DNA from: Annona cherimola
Lineage: Eukaryota > Streptophyta > Magnoliopsida > Magnoliales > Annonaceae
NCBI GenBank assembly: GCA_030490835.1
Contig: CM059971.1
Coordinates: 26,839,817 to 26,903,816 of the forward strand
Length of the DNA: 64,000 nucleotides
Reading direction: 5' to 3'
The notes under the pieces were generated by a model. That model searched no databases, had not been told where the DNA came from, and saw only the letters and a program-made list of their open reading frames with translations. Position numbers and translations under genes: made by a program. Shown here in pieces: positions 23,346 to 34,020 of the stretch (position 1 is the first letter of the stretch; the number at the start of each line of letters is the position of its first letter).

Positions 23346-25440
23346 ATTTAAACCCGCGGATTTATTTTAGAAAATAAAATAAATCATTTATGAACGCCCG
23401 TGGGACATATATATTTTCAGAAAACAAAATTTTCATTTTTAGGACCCCCGTAAGTTAGATATATATTTTCAGAAAATAAAATATTTATTGTTTGGATGCT
23501 CGGTGGACAAACATATATTTTTAGAAAATAAAATATTCATTTTTGGACACCCGCGCCACACACATATATATTTTAGAAAATATATATTCATTTTTGAACG
23601 CCCGTGGGTCAGATATATATATTTTAGAAAATAAAATATTCATTTTAGGACACCCATGGGATAGATATATATTTTCAGAAAATAAAATATTCATTGTTTG
23701 GATGCTCGTTGGACAGATATATATTTTTAGAAAATAAAATATTATTTTTTGGACACCTACGCCACACACATATATGTTTTAGAAAATAAAATATTCATTT
23801 TTCAACGTCCGCGGGACACATATATATTTTTATAAAATAAAACATTCATTTTTTTAGGCCCGTGGAACATTTATATATTCTAAAAGGCAAAACATTTATT
23901 TTTGGTGGCCCGTGGGATACGTATATATTTTAAGAAAACAAAATATTCATTTTTGGAAGTCCGCGGGATACATTTATATTTTTATAAAAAAATATTTATT
24001 TTTTGAGACCTGTGGGACACATATATTTTTATAAAATAAAACATTCATTTTTTTAGGCCCGTGGAACATTTATATATTCTAAAAAAACAAAACATTCATC
24101 TTTGGTGGCCCGTGGGATACATATATATTTTAAGAAAATAAAATATTCATTTTTGGAAGCCCGCGGGACACATATATATTCTTTTAAAAATAAAATATTT
24201 ATTTTTTGATGCCTGCGGGACACATATATATTTTTATAAAATAAAACATTCATTTTTTTAGGCCCGTGGAACATTTATATATTCTAAAAAAACAAAATAT
24301 TTATTTTTGGTGGCCCGTGGGATACATATATATTTTAAGAAAATAAAATTTTCATTTTTGGAAGCCCGCGGGACACATATATATTCTTTTAAAAATATAA
24401 TATTCATTTTTTGATGCCTGCAGAACACATATATATTTTTATAAAGCAAAACATTCATTTTTTTAGGCCCATGGGACATTTATATGTTCTAAAAAACAAA
24501 ACATTCATTTTTGGTGGCCCGTGGGATACATATATATTTTAAGAAAATAAAATAATCATTTTTGGAAGCCCACGGGACACATATATATTCTTTTAAAAAT
24601 AAAATATTTATTTTTTGATGCCTGCGGGACACATATATATTTTTATAAAAAAAACATTCATTGTTTTAGGCCCGTGGAACATTTATATATTCTAAAAAAC
24701 AAAACATTCATTTTTGGTGGCCCGTGGGATACATATATATTTTAAGAAAATAAAATTTTCATTTTTGGAAGCCCGCGGGACACATATATATTCTTTTAAA
24801 AATAAAATATTTATTTTTTGATGCCTGCGGGACACATATATATTTTTATAAAAAAAACATTCATTGTTTTAGGCCCGTGGAACATTTATATATTCTAAAA
24901 AACCAAAACATTCATTTTTGGTGGCCCGTGGGATACATATATATTTTAAGAAAATAAAATTTTCATTTTTGGAAGCCCGCGGGACACATATATATTCTTT
25001 TAAAAATAAAATATTTATTTTTTGATGCCTGCGGGGCACATATATATTTTTATAAAATAAAACATTCATTTTTTTAGGCCCATGGAACATTTATATGTTC
25101 TAAAAAAATAAAACATTCATTTTTGGTGGCCCGTGGGATACATATATATTTTAAGAAAATAAAATATTCATTTTTGGAAGCCCGCCGGACACATATATAT
25201 TTTTATAAAAATATAATATTCATTTTTTGAGGCTCGCGGGACACACATATATATTTTTATAAAGCAAAATATTCATTTTTTGAGGCCTGTGGGACATATA
25301 TATTTCAGAAAAACAAAATATTGATTGTTTGGACCCCGCGGGCACATATAGAAATTAAAATTGTCATTTTTTGAGGCCCGCGGGAGGCATATACATATTT
25401 TAGAAAATAAAATATGAGATTTTTTAAGGCCCGTGGGACA
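23345..25440. repeat. Satellite array, block 1 (about 51-bp monomers, 204-bp higher-order repeat)
   Basis: About 40 monomers of roughly 51 bp share gcccgcgggacacatatata, then a T/A-rich part ending aaaatattcattttt. From 23857 the marker ggcccgtggaacattta recurs at 23857, 24056, 24261, 24466, 24669, 24872 and 25077 (intervals 199-205), so four monomer types form a 204-bp higher-order unit. Minus-strand ORFs of 73 residues appear at the same phase in several units because 204 is divisible by three. They are by-products. Confidence 0.9.
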
Positions 25441-25700
25441 TATAATAATAAAATTTGTCCAAATTATATAATAATGTTATTACAGTTTATATTACAAAGA
25501 ATATAATACTTGTAATTTTCGGTTACCATTATCTATTAAATTAAACTAGTAATACAAATTTATTTACTCCAAGTGAACTCAATGTGGACAAATAATCTAA
25601 TTAAAATTTTCGTTGAATATAAAATTTATACAAAATTTATGTTATATAACACCTCTAAAAATGTACCCTTGTGTTATACCTCATGTAAATTTTTGATTGA
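25440..25700. repeat. Right copy of the repeat flanking satellite block 1
   Basis: tttatttactccaagtgaac, the following ttcgttgaatataaaattta and cctctaaaaatgtacccttg match 23160-23310 with scattered changes and a few small indels. The copies are direct repeats about 2.4 kb apart. Confidence 0.75.
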
Positions 25701-26645
25701 CATTTGTTTATTTCATAATTTGCTAGAAATAGATACGGTAGTGCAAAACATTACATTCATAAGTGGTTTTTTAAAAGCAATGCAGCCGAATTGCCATTTC
25801 GACGAATTTGAGCAATTTCGGTCAAAATTGGAGCTTCAATTATGACCAAGGAAACAACCCCCGTCATGTATCTGTGTATGGTTTACTCTAATGCGGCAAA
25901 TGACTTAATGAATCCTAAAATCACTTTTGCACACACATTTCCGTTTCTTATTTATTGTATATTAGGCAATACTTTTTCTTTCTGTATATCTAGCCAAATT
26001 AGGTAATTAATGCCCAAAATACACAAATCAGAAAAGACCAGAAATTTCAATTAAACGGTTATTAAAAAAATATGACTAATTCACAAAAACTTAGCTGGCA
26101 TGCCTATGGAGGGATCTATCGAAACAGATTTGATAAATATACTTATACACAGAAGATTGCACTGAAGATGTCTTCTTTCGCGTACAACCAGATACATAGC
26201 CGGTATTTTAGTTGCAAATGGTCTGTTTGTTTTTTTCCATCCGTTCATTCGTTTCACTTTAAGAGTTCGTCGCTTGCTCCAAGGCTCCAACTGCGTACAT
26301 AAACTTCAAATTTACTTATGGACACATTTTTGGGATCGTTATTTAATATAGGCAAGTTGAATTTTAATTAAATTTGGATTTTCAAATTACAGAGTTTTAG
26401 GAAAAAGTGTACGAATTACATAAGTTTACAAATCTAATCGAATATTTAATAAAATAGCCCAAAAAATTAAATTAACTTAATTGGCATGCCCACTTAGGCA
26501 TTTACCCGAACAGATTTGGGAGATGTATGCATATCATAAAATTTTCAAATGATTTTAGAATGGTGCATTATATCAACTGGTATGAAAATTTTTAAAAATG
26601 CCTAGTAAATGTCTCTCTACCGGTGTGACATGATGCCGTCCGGTT
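25700..26645. other. Non-satellite spacer between the two satellite blocks
   Basis: No recognisable gene. The short ORFs at 25573-25845 and 26072-26302 have no family features. A weak internal repeat is visible: agctggcatgcctatg near 26093 and aattggcatgcccactt near 26478, each followed by a cgaacagattt-like stretch. Confidence 0.45.
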
Positions 26646-27905
26646 ATATAAAATAAAATATTCATTTTTTTGAGGCCCGTGGGACATTTATATATTTTAA
26701 AAGAATAAAACATTCATTTTTGGAGGCCCGCAGGACACATATATATTTTTAGAAAATAAAATATTCATTTTTGGACGCCCACGGGACACATATATATTTT
26801 TATAAAAATAAAATATTCATTTTTTGAGGCCCATGGGACATTTATATATTTTAAAAAAATAAAACATTCATTTTTGGACACCCGCGGGACACATATATAT
26901 TTTTATAAAACAAAATATTCATTTTTGGACGCCCGCGGGACACATAGATATTTTTATAAAAATATAATATTCATTTTCTGAGGTCCGTGGGACACACATA
27001 TATTTTTATTAAATAAATCTATGATTTTTTGAGGCTCGTGGGACATTTATATATTCTAAAAAAATAAAACATTCATTTTCGGAAGCCCGTGGGATATATA
27101 TATATTTTAGAGTCCCGCGGGACACACATATATCTTTAGAAAATAAAATATTCATTTTCAAAGGTCCGCGGGACACATATATATATTTTAGAAAACAAAA
27201 TATTCATTTTTGGACCCCTGCGGGACACATATATAATTTTATATAAAACAAATATTCATTTTTTGAGGCCCGTGGGACATTTATATATTTAAAAAAAAAT
27301 AAAACATTCATTTTTGGAGGCCTGCGGGACACGTATATATTTTTATAGAAACTAAATATTCATTTTTTGAGGCTCGTGGGACACATATATATTTAAAAAA
27401 ACAAAACATTCATTTTTGGAGACCTGCGGGACACATATATATTTTTAGAAAATAAAATATTCATTTTTGGACGCCCGCGGGACACATATATATTTTTATA
27501 AAAACAAAATATTCATTTTTTGAGGCCCGTGGGACATTTATATATTTTAAAAAATAAAACATTCATTTTTGGAGGCTTGTGGGACACATATATATTTTTA
27601 TAAAACAAAATATTCATTTTTGGACGCCCGCGGGACATATATATTTTTATAAAAATAAAATAATCATTTTTTGAGGCCCATGGGACATTTATATATTTTA
27701 AAAAAATAAAACATTCATTTTTAGAGGCCCGCGGGACATATATATTTTTATACAACAAAATATTCATTTTTGGACGCCCGCGGGACACATATATATTTTT
27801 ATAAAAATAACATATTCATTTTTTGAGGCCCATGGGACATTTATATATTTTTAAAAAACAAAACATTCATTTTTGGAGGCCCGCGAGACACATATATATT
27901 TTATG
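26645..27905. repeat. Satellite array, block 2 (about 51-bp monomers)
   Basis: About 24 monomers of the same family as block 1, with cgcccgcgggacacatatat, T-rich middle parts and aaatattcattttt. Alternation of ...acgcccgcggg and aggcccatgggacattta types is visible, but the 204-bp higher-order unit of block 1 is not obvious. ORFs such as 27513-27788 are repeat products. Confidence 0.88.
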
Positions 27906-28985
27906 ACATAAAATTATAATTTAAATTTAAATAAACTAAATATATATGATTTTTGGGACTGATTTAATAATTAAGTATTTTATATTAGTAAAAGTATATT
28001 TCCAGCCACGTTCGCAGCATTAATTGAGGCCTATTTTATGTGATATGTCGCATCTCGTATAAGTATGCGATATTCCAGCAGATCCATTTACGCAGTTTCA
28101 TGTGAGCCGTTGGATGACATCTAAATGCCCGCCGCTGCCTCTGCTGAAAATTAGGCTCTTGCTGACATGCATTTAATGCATTCGTGAGCCAGCGGAGAGA
28201 GAAAAAACCACCGATTTCATACTTAGATTGGTGCTGCATGTGTACAGGTTCATTTGTACTGCTAGAGCACTGCAGGTTCAGTGCTCCATCATCTTCAACG
28301 GAAAGGCAGGCATGGCGGACAAACCCATCACCCAGATCCTATGCGAATGGAAAAAAAAGCATGATCAGAACCAATCAAATAGTTAGCAATAAAAAACCAT
28401 GTAGACCGGTACCGATTTCTTCTTTGACTAGCAAAAAGGACCACGCATCTCAGTGCCTGCAATTTGTCTCTATAATGACTGTATACACCTATGGTAAATC
28501 CATGATCTGCACATGACTATTCCATTTGCGGTAATTGATTTACACTCATCCATTGTTGAATCTCAAATCAAAGTTGCAACTTATCTAAATAAAAGTCAGC
28601 TGCATAAGCAAAATCATTGGTATAAATCACCCATTCCAATCACCATGGCAGCCGGCATTGTCAAAAAGTACGCAGATGCATCCAGCAGATGAAATCCAGG
28701 TGAGAGAGATGGAAGCTCGTAGGCGCGAGTAAGCCTACCTAAATCCAAACCCATTCGATCGACTTTTCTATTTCCAAATATACCCAAAATCATCACAACC
28801 ATTCAACGGAAATGAACGGCTGAGATGAGGTTTCCTATGAGAAAAACGTAGAAAGCGCTTCCTATGGGTTGGGCCTCGAGAGGAGGAGGAGAAAACTCCA
28901 GATTTTCATTAAAGCAGCTCAAATCGTTACACATATTTTCTGTTTGAGATAAAAACAGAAGACAAATTCATGCAAGCACACAAAG
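27905..28985. other. Intergenic DNA, unidentified, partly GC-richer
   Basis: No recognised gene. The stretch 28020-28920 is closer to genic base composition. On the minus strand, 28830-28920 contains caacccataggaagcgcttt, followed by ctcatctcagccgttcattt, which resembles plant promoter-flank sequence and matches 21008-21050 in inverted orientation. The short ORFs at 28184-28516 (plus) and 28614-28802 (minus) are unremarkable. Confidence 0.4.
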
Positions 28986-28989
28986 GGAG

Positions 28990-29460
28990 TTCCTATTTCA
29001 GTGCTTACTCCACTAGTGTATGAGCCGCAACATTACCATTCCCGAGAACCATGGAAAAACATAGCTATTATACTATTGGTTGCATTCTTTTATCATTTCC
29101 ACAATATGGCCAATGCTGGAATGAATGCTATCTTCTTACGTGAGAAACTGAAAAAGGATGAAGGAGTCGAGCTCAAAGATGACATTTGAAAAATGAAGCA
29201 CCTCCACCAGTCTTATAGCTAGTAGCATACCTTGAGATTCAATCCAAAGAGGGTCTTCCCATCCTTGCCAAGCCCAAGATTTTGCCGTCAAAAAAATATT
29301 CTTGTCATAACAGATAACTGCACCAATGCCACCAATGCCAACTCCTCCTGAGCTTCTACAGAAACCGCCATCAATGCCCTCATTGAGAGCCTTGAGGGGT
29401 TGAGCTTTAGTTGAATCCCCCTCATGTAGAAAGGCAAGACATTTGTTGAGAATATGGGAG
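28990..29460 (-). pseudogene. RNase H-like domain fragment (RVT_3 type)
   Basis: The minus strand, read from about 29460, gives EGIDGGFCRSSGGVGIGGIG, then AVICYDKN, an SWAWQGWEDPLWIESQGMLLAI helix region, VIFELDSFIL and HSSIGHIVEMIKECNQ. After a frameshift it ends in GNGNVAAHTL. This order (DG..GGxG, an acidic helix, xxxDS, then N.xAHxLA) is the plant RNase H-like domain found at the end of LINE retrotransposons and in stand-alone relatives. Stops and at least one frameshift break it. No neighbouring RT was found, so it is an orphan fragment. Confidence 0.6.
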
Positions 29461-29519
29461 AATAGAAAAAACTACATTTTTTTAATATATTTTACAACCA
29501 TCAGAATTTATATTACATT

Positions 29520-30400
29520 GAAGCAAAATTACAAATTCAGATGTCAAGACTTTCAAAAACCTCAAGACTACGAGACAACAACGGCGGCCCTTATTTCCCA
29601 TTTGCGCTGCAAATAGGGTTGCAACTTGGGCCATGTCGAGCTCAAACCTGGCCCGTCTAACTCGATTTCTAATGGTATTTGAACTTTCTTTTTACAACCC
29701 AAGTGTGAGGAACCCCGATTTGTAAATATGACAAGGTTAAGGTTCTAGTGAACTTGAACGTAAAGAATCCGAGCCTGATTTTCTATTTTATATTTATTAT
29801 AAATATATTATATGCATAATATCTAAATAATATTTCTTTATATTTTGTGTATTTAATGTTATTTACATGTTTGACATATTGTAATTATATTATGAAGAAA
29901 ATATATTATTTTCACTTTTATTTCTCTCATTTACTTTTATGTCTATTAATTTTCTTCTTTTATCTTGTTTTTGATGTTACATTTTCTTGTAGAAATATTC
30001 TTTATATTGTTATATGTTTTAAAAGTTTGTAGTTTGATTATGTATTATTATTTTTATGTACACGATTTATTATTATTATATATTTATATGAAATTCTAAA
30101 CTTGTCACTCTTACATAAAATATAAATGCATTAGCCTAAATTCCAACTTGAAATTCAACTCGAACCCGATTTTCAAAAATAAAAATAAGATTTAAGTTTG
30201 ACAAATAAAATTAAGTTTAAGATTAATTTAATATTTTATAAATAAAATTAAGATTAAGATTGAAATAAAACCGAATTTAACTAGCCGAGTTCCACCCCAA
30301 GCTGCACCAGCGTAAGGGCGAAGATTCACATTATAGCATTTATGAGACCACACAGAATCTCGCATTTTCTTCCTCTTCCAATTCCAGGTGATGACTGCTT
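29520..30400. repeat. Fragmented copy of the NLR upstream region with a possible insertion
   Basis: gagacaacaacggcggccct with tatttcccatttgcgctgc (29570-29612) corresponds to 32880-32920. cgaagattcacattatagca, tttatgagacca and tcttccaattcc (30319-30392) correspond to 32979-33052, immediately before the NLR start. In the gene these lie about 60 bp apart, but here about 700 bp separates them (gggttgcaacttgggcc... to ...gttccaccccaagctgc), which suggests an inserted AT-rich element. No open NLR frame follows. Confidence 0.6.
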
Positions 30401-31340
30401 CGATATTAAATCAAAATGCCTAGGTGCTAGGTTACATCAAAAGCCAATCTTCTTATTATATTTGAAATCATTTGCTCAATAGGAAAATTAAGTTTCATTA
30501 AAATAAAATTTTATTCATCCCTCATTTAAGAGAAGTGGAAAAATACAAAATCAATGTATACAAAATTTTAATTTATATTTTTTAAAACTATTGATTCAAC
30601 ATTTATCATATAAAATATTTTTTATAAAGATAAATGATTTTATAAAGTACCTTATCTTATATGGTTGCCGGAAAATTGGCCAATTTACCGGTGGCAAAAA
30701 ATGTTATTTATTTTTTATTTTTCATAAACATGGATTGCAACTTGATTGGTCACTACGTCAAATTTTTTTACATATTTTTAAATTTCAAAAACCAAAGAAA
30801 GGGGGTGAATATAATCCTCACCTTGTTTGATTTTGAAAAATAAAAATATTTAAAAGAAATAAAAAATTTCACGTGGTGGCCAATATATCCATAAAAATAA
30901 AAAAATATTTTCATCATCTGTAAATCAAAACATTTATGGGTAGGCGTACAGAAGCACCAGGCTTTTTATAAATTATTATAACATTTTCTAAATCTATGAA
31001 TGGATATAAGTTACCTTCACATTTTACATATGATGGTAAATATGTTATAGAAAAAATGAGTAACCAAAATTTTAAATCAAATTTTTCTCAAAAAATATTA
31101 ATATAAATATTTTTTGGTTATTATGAATCTATTTTTAAAAAATTAATAAATTAGACTTTCATTTACTCGTCAGAGTGGGGATAAAATGAGATCCGCACAA
31201 ATATTTGATACAAGGGCCATTACGTAAGTAAATAATTTTAAGTTGAAAAGGGCGTGGACAGATTTGTCTTTAATTTAATTATCAAAGATGTAAAAAAGGT
31301 CAGATTAAGGCTTCGATGATACGGGCTGCATAAAAATATT
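30400..31340. other. AT-rich intergenic DNA
   Basis: Nothing supported was found here. The ORFs at 30591-30830 and 30661-30843 are K/F/I/N-rich chance frames. Confidence 0.5.
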
Positions 31341-31344
31341 CTCA

Positions 31345-31800
31345 GGGGTAAGTTTTACATATACTCATGAATTTTACATTTAATTTATACTTACCAATTT
31401 TCAAAAATTACAAAGATACCTACATATTTTTCCTAAAATTGCACTTATACACATGCTATTAGGGATCCATTGAAGGGCCATTAGCATCATATAGCTTGAC
31501 AAATATCCTCATCTTTAATTATGATTTTATAGCTATAAATTTATATTTTAATGAAATTTTAGAACTTTTATATTTATGAAATCATATATTATTTGAATAT
31601 AAATTTTTAACTTTAAGCAAACCAAAAGTATTGGCATTTTTGTCATTTCATAAGGGGATTAATGGTCCTTTAATGGATCCACGATAAGAAGTATAATTTT
31701 AAGCAAAATGCATGGTATATTTGAAAATTTGGAAAGTTCATGAATATATGTAAAACTAGGAGTAAAATTTGGAAAGTTCATGAGTATATAAATATATCTG
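31345..31800. mobile_element. Fold-back (long inverted repeat) element
   Basis: The left arm (ttttacatatactcatgaat ... ggatccattgaagggccatt, 31364-31490) is the approximate reverse complement of the right arm (aatggtcctttaatggatcc ... catgaatatatgtaaaacta, 31661-31767). About 150 bp lies between the arms. Similar material occurs at 52490-52780. It has no coding capacity and is probably a non-autonomous DNA element. Confidence 0.55.
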
Positions 31801-32235
31801 TATAAATATGAGAAATCTGGTGGGCTGTGGAGTTATAAGGTTCGCTTTTCCTTTTTTCCCCCTTTCGATAAGGTTCGCTTTAACTTGATGTCCTGTCCTA
31901 CCAGAAGCAACCAGATGTTTGCCCTGTGCTCAGGTGCCTTCGCTACCAGAGAAAAGTAGTAGACGACAGTGGTGACCCCCATTTCCCATGTGCGTTGATA
32001 TTAAATAAGAGCGCCAGCTACTGGAATTGGTGTTTGGAGTCACTGGACCAGTCGAAAATCATGAGAAGATCATAACTCATCAGAATCAGGGTAAAATTGG
32101 TGGGTATGCGTGCAGTTTATTTTGTTCTCTAACATAAATAATATAAAAATGCATAGATGCAGAAATAATATTTATATTTGGTGGCTGATCATTTCTGACA
32201 GGTAAAAAAACTTTTTTTATTTTATTTTTGATCAA
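31800..32235. repeat. Second copy of the NLR upstream region
   Basis: gagaaatctggtgggctgtg (31809) and gtagtagacgacagtggtga (31956), with cccccatttcccatgtgcg, match 32760 and 32873-32915 immediately upstream of the NLR. ctaacataaataatataaaa (32131) matches 18951. This repeated upstream block shows that the NLR locus underwent local duplication. Confidence 0.65.
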
Positions 32236-32350
32236 ACTATTAATTGAAATATACGTAATCTATAAAACAATTAGAGATGTGTATAAATTGTTTTAGACTC
32301 TAAACATAGGGGTAATACAATTAGACCAACCAAAGCTAATAGTATAACCA

Positions 32351-32634
32351 GGGGTGTGTTTGGCAATTCACAAAAAATGTTAAGTTAAAACTTTTCAATC
32401 TAAAATTTTTCACTCTCTACAACTATCATATTTTTTAATTATTTTTTCACATTTTCTTATACAACTACTCTACTTTTCAATCATTTCTACATAACTATTC
32501 ACACAACTAACCTATCTATTTTAACTTTATCCTCTTTACTACTCATTATTACCCCTATCATATCACATCATTTGACAACTTTTACTCTCCAAAACTTTTC
32601 ATCAAAAGTTTTATACATTACCAAACACACTCTA
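32351..32634. mobile_element. MITE with gtgtgtttgg terminal inverted repeats
   Basis: Starts ggggtgtgtttggcaa and ends ttaccaaacacactc. The terminal inverted repeat is about 12 bp and total length about 284 bp. The colinear copy at 18951-19395 lacks it at the corresponding point, which acts as an empty site. Related sequence lies at 19664-19920 and about 52247-52440. The exact TSD is not clear, so the superfamily (Tourist/PIF or hAT type) is left open. Confidence 0.65.
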
Positions 32635-32679
32635 GATTTATAATTTTTTATAAAAAAAATATAAAATATTTTTTTTGCG

Positions 32680-33056
32680 GTTTGCAAATGGCCTCATTTG
32701 TCATTGGCACAAATGATCAGGCGCCTTAAGATTTGATGTATAATATATCTATACGAACATGAGAAATCTGGTGGGTCTTCAAGTTCGGGTTCGGCTTAAC
32801 TTTAATCCAAAAAACTAAATCTACATGCATACAGGGTTTCCGGGAAGCAAGCACATTGCTTGTCCCCATTTCCAAGTACTAGACAACAGTGGTGGCCCCC
32901 ATTTCCCATGTGCATTGAAAAGAAAGAGCACCAGCTAGTTGTAATTTTCTGCTGCAATTTCCTGATTGACCTATAGCGCGAAGACTCACTTTATAGCATT
33001 TCTCAGACCACAAAGTATCCGCCATTTTCATCCCCTTCCAATTCCTTCCTCGCAAT
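32680..33056 (+). promoter_or_regulatory. Promoter and 5' leader region of the NLR gene
   Basis: This is the sequence directly upstream of the NLR start. It is made of blocks that recur elsewhere (19274-19395, 20683-20725, 29570-29612, 30319-30392, 31809-32000). A tttatagca at 32990 could serve as a TATA element. ccttccaattccttcctcgc precedes the ATG. Transcription start cannot be fixed from sequence alone. Confidence 0.45.
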
Positions 33057-33429
33057 ATGGCAGAAGTCATTTTATCTCCGCTTCTTGAGGTCATCCTCGG
33101 AAACTTGGCATCTGCCGCAGTCCAAGAGCTTCAGCTGGTGTGGGGTGTGGACAAGGAGCTTGAGAATCTGAAGAGCACTCTGTCTACAATTCAAGCAGTG
33201 CTAGAAGATGCAGAGAACATGCAGTCTGAATCTAAGGCCATCAAGAATTGGCTCGAGAAGCTTCAAGATGTTGCTTATGAAGCGGAGGACTTGGTGGATG
33301 GCATTGCTATCGAAGCTCAGCAATCAAAAATGGAGATCGAAAGTGGACTGAAGAGAAAGTGGCAGGTAGGCGACCTTCTTCCACCTTTTTTAAGATTCCC
33401 CTCTCCAGTTGATTATCGGCGGAAGATGG
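33057..33429 (+). pseudogene. NLR part 1: N-terminal coiled-coil (Rx_N) domain
   Basis: Starts at ATG 33057 in a good context (gcaatATGGC) and begins MAEVILSPLLEVILGNLAS, the usual start of CNL proteins. Helices follow with LENLKSTLSTIQAVLEDAE and WLEKLQDVAYEAEDLVDGI, the latter containing the EDVID-like motif (YEAEDLVD). There are no stops up to the insertion of element D, which falls after codons for YRRKM; GATGG (33425-33429) is the target duplication. Run-on translation into the LTR adds about 10 unrelated residues. A truncated CC-only product is conceivable but unsupported. Confidence 0.9.
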
Positions 33430-33872
33430 TAAAAAGTCAGCACCGATGCCGTGCCGTATAAAAAAGGGCCTCCAATAAAATATTTTATAAAAGACTAACG
33501 GTGCCTAATAAAACAAAATCAAACGGCGCCGAAACCGTGCCGAATACTGCGCCGAATAAAACAAATGCGCCGAAGCGCCAGAATCGTCGCCCGCCGCACC
33601 CGTTCGCCTATATAAGGGGCTAATGTTTCAAAACGAAGAAAGTGAAGATGAGCAGCAGGTGAGCGACGAAGGAGTGAAAGTGAAGGGTGTGTGTAGATTT
33701 GTGGGTGTTTTTTATGTGAGTTGGAGTGATTGTAAGGAAGGGAATATTTGTACGGGTAGTGCTAGTATTAAGAGTAGGAGCGTATAAAGTGTCCAAATTA
33801 TTTTGGGTGTATTATTTGTTGTTGTATTTTTTATAAGCAATATTTTATTTTAAGAGCATCCAACTCTCAACA
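33430..33872 (+). repeat. Element D 5' LTR
   Basis: 443 bp, starting TAAAAAGTCAGCACCG and ending CAACTCTCAACA. It holds a TATA box, tatataagg, at 33609-33617. It contains agtgaaagtgaaggg, where the 3' LTR has a 6-bp shorter form. Confidence 0.95.
33609..33617 (+). promoter_or_regulatory. TATA box in element D 5' LTR
   Basis: TATATAAGG lies in a GC-rich context about 180 bp into the LTR, a plausible U3/R boundary signal. The same motif is conserved in all four D/E LTRs. Confidence 0.7.
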
Positions 33873-33889
33873 AGTGGTATCAGAGCCAA
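33873..33889 (+). promoter_or_regulatory. Element D primer-binding site (tRNA-iMet)
   Basis: AGTGGTATCAGAGCCAA follows the LTR directly. TGGTATCAGAGCC is complementary to the 3' end of plant initiator-Met tRNA. Confidence 0.9.
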
Positions 33890-34020
33890 GGGTCGGGAAC
33901 CGTGGTTCATGAAGGCTACGCTAGCAAGACAAAGTACGAAGAGATTCTGCACGTGCGCAGTCTAGGACTGTGGAGCTAAAATTAGCTTACTTGGCAAAGT
34001 GCTGGGCATACCAAGTCACG

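Noticed and set aside
24053..25090. Three minus-strand 73-codon ORFs of similar sequence as a gene family
   Set aside because: They fall at the same phase of the 204-bp satellite unit, which is divisible by three. They are by-products of the tandem repeat.
27513..27788. 91-codon minus-strand ORF
   Set aside because: It lies wholly within the second satellite block and translates the monomers.
29001..29189. 62-codon plus-strand ORF with a hydrophobic segment
   Set aside because: The opposite strand of the same bases carries the RNase H-like fragment, which has a clear family pattern.
33057..33461. Complete short CC-domain protein of 134 codons
   Set aside because: The last roughly 10 codons come from element D's LTR. 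The segment is the interrupted first part of the NLR, not a separate gene.
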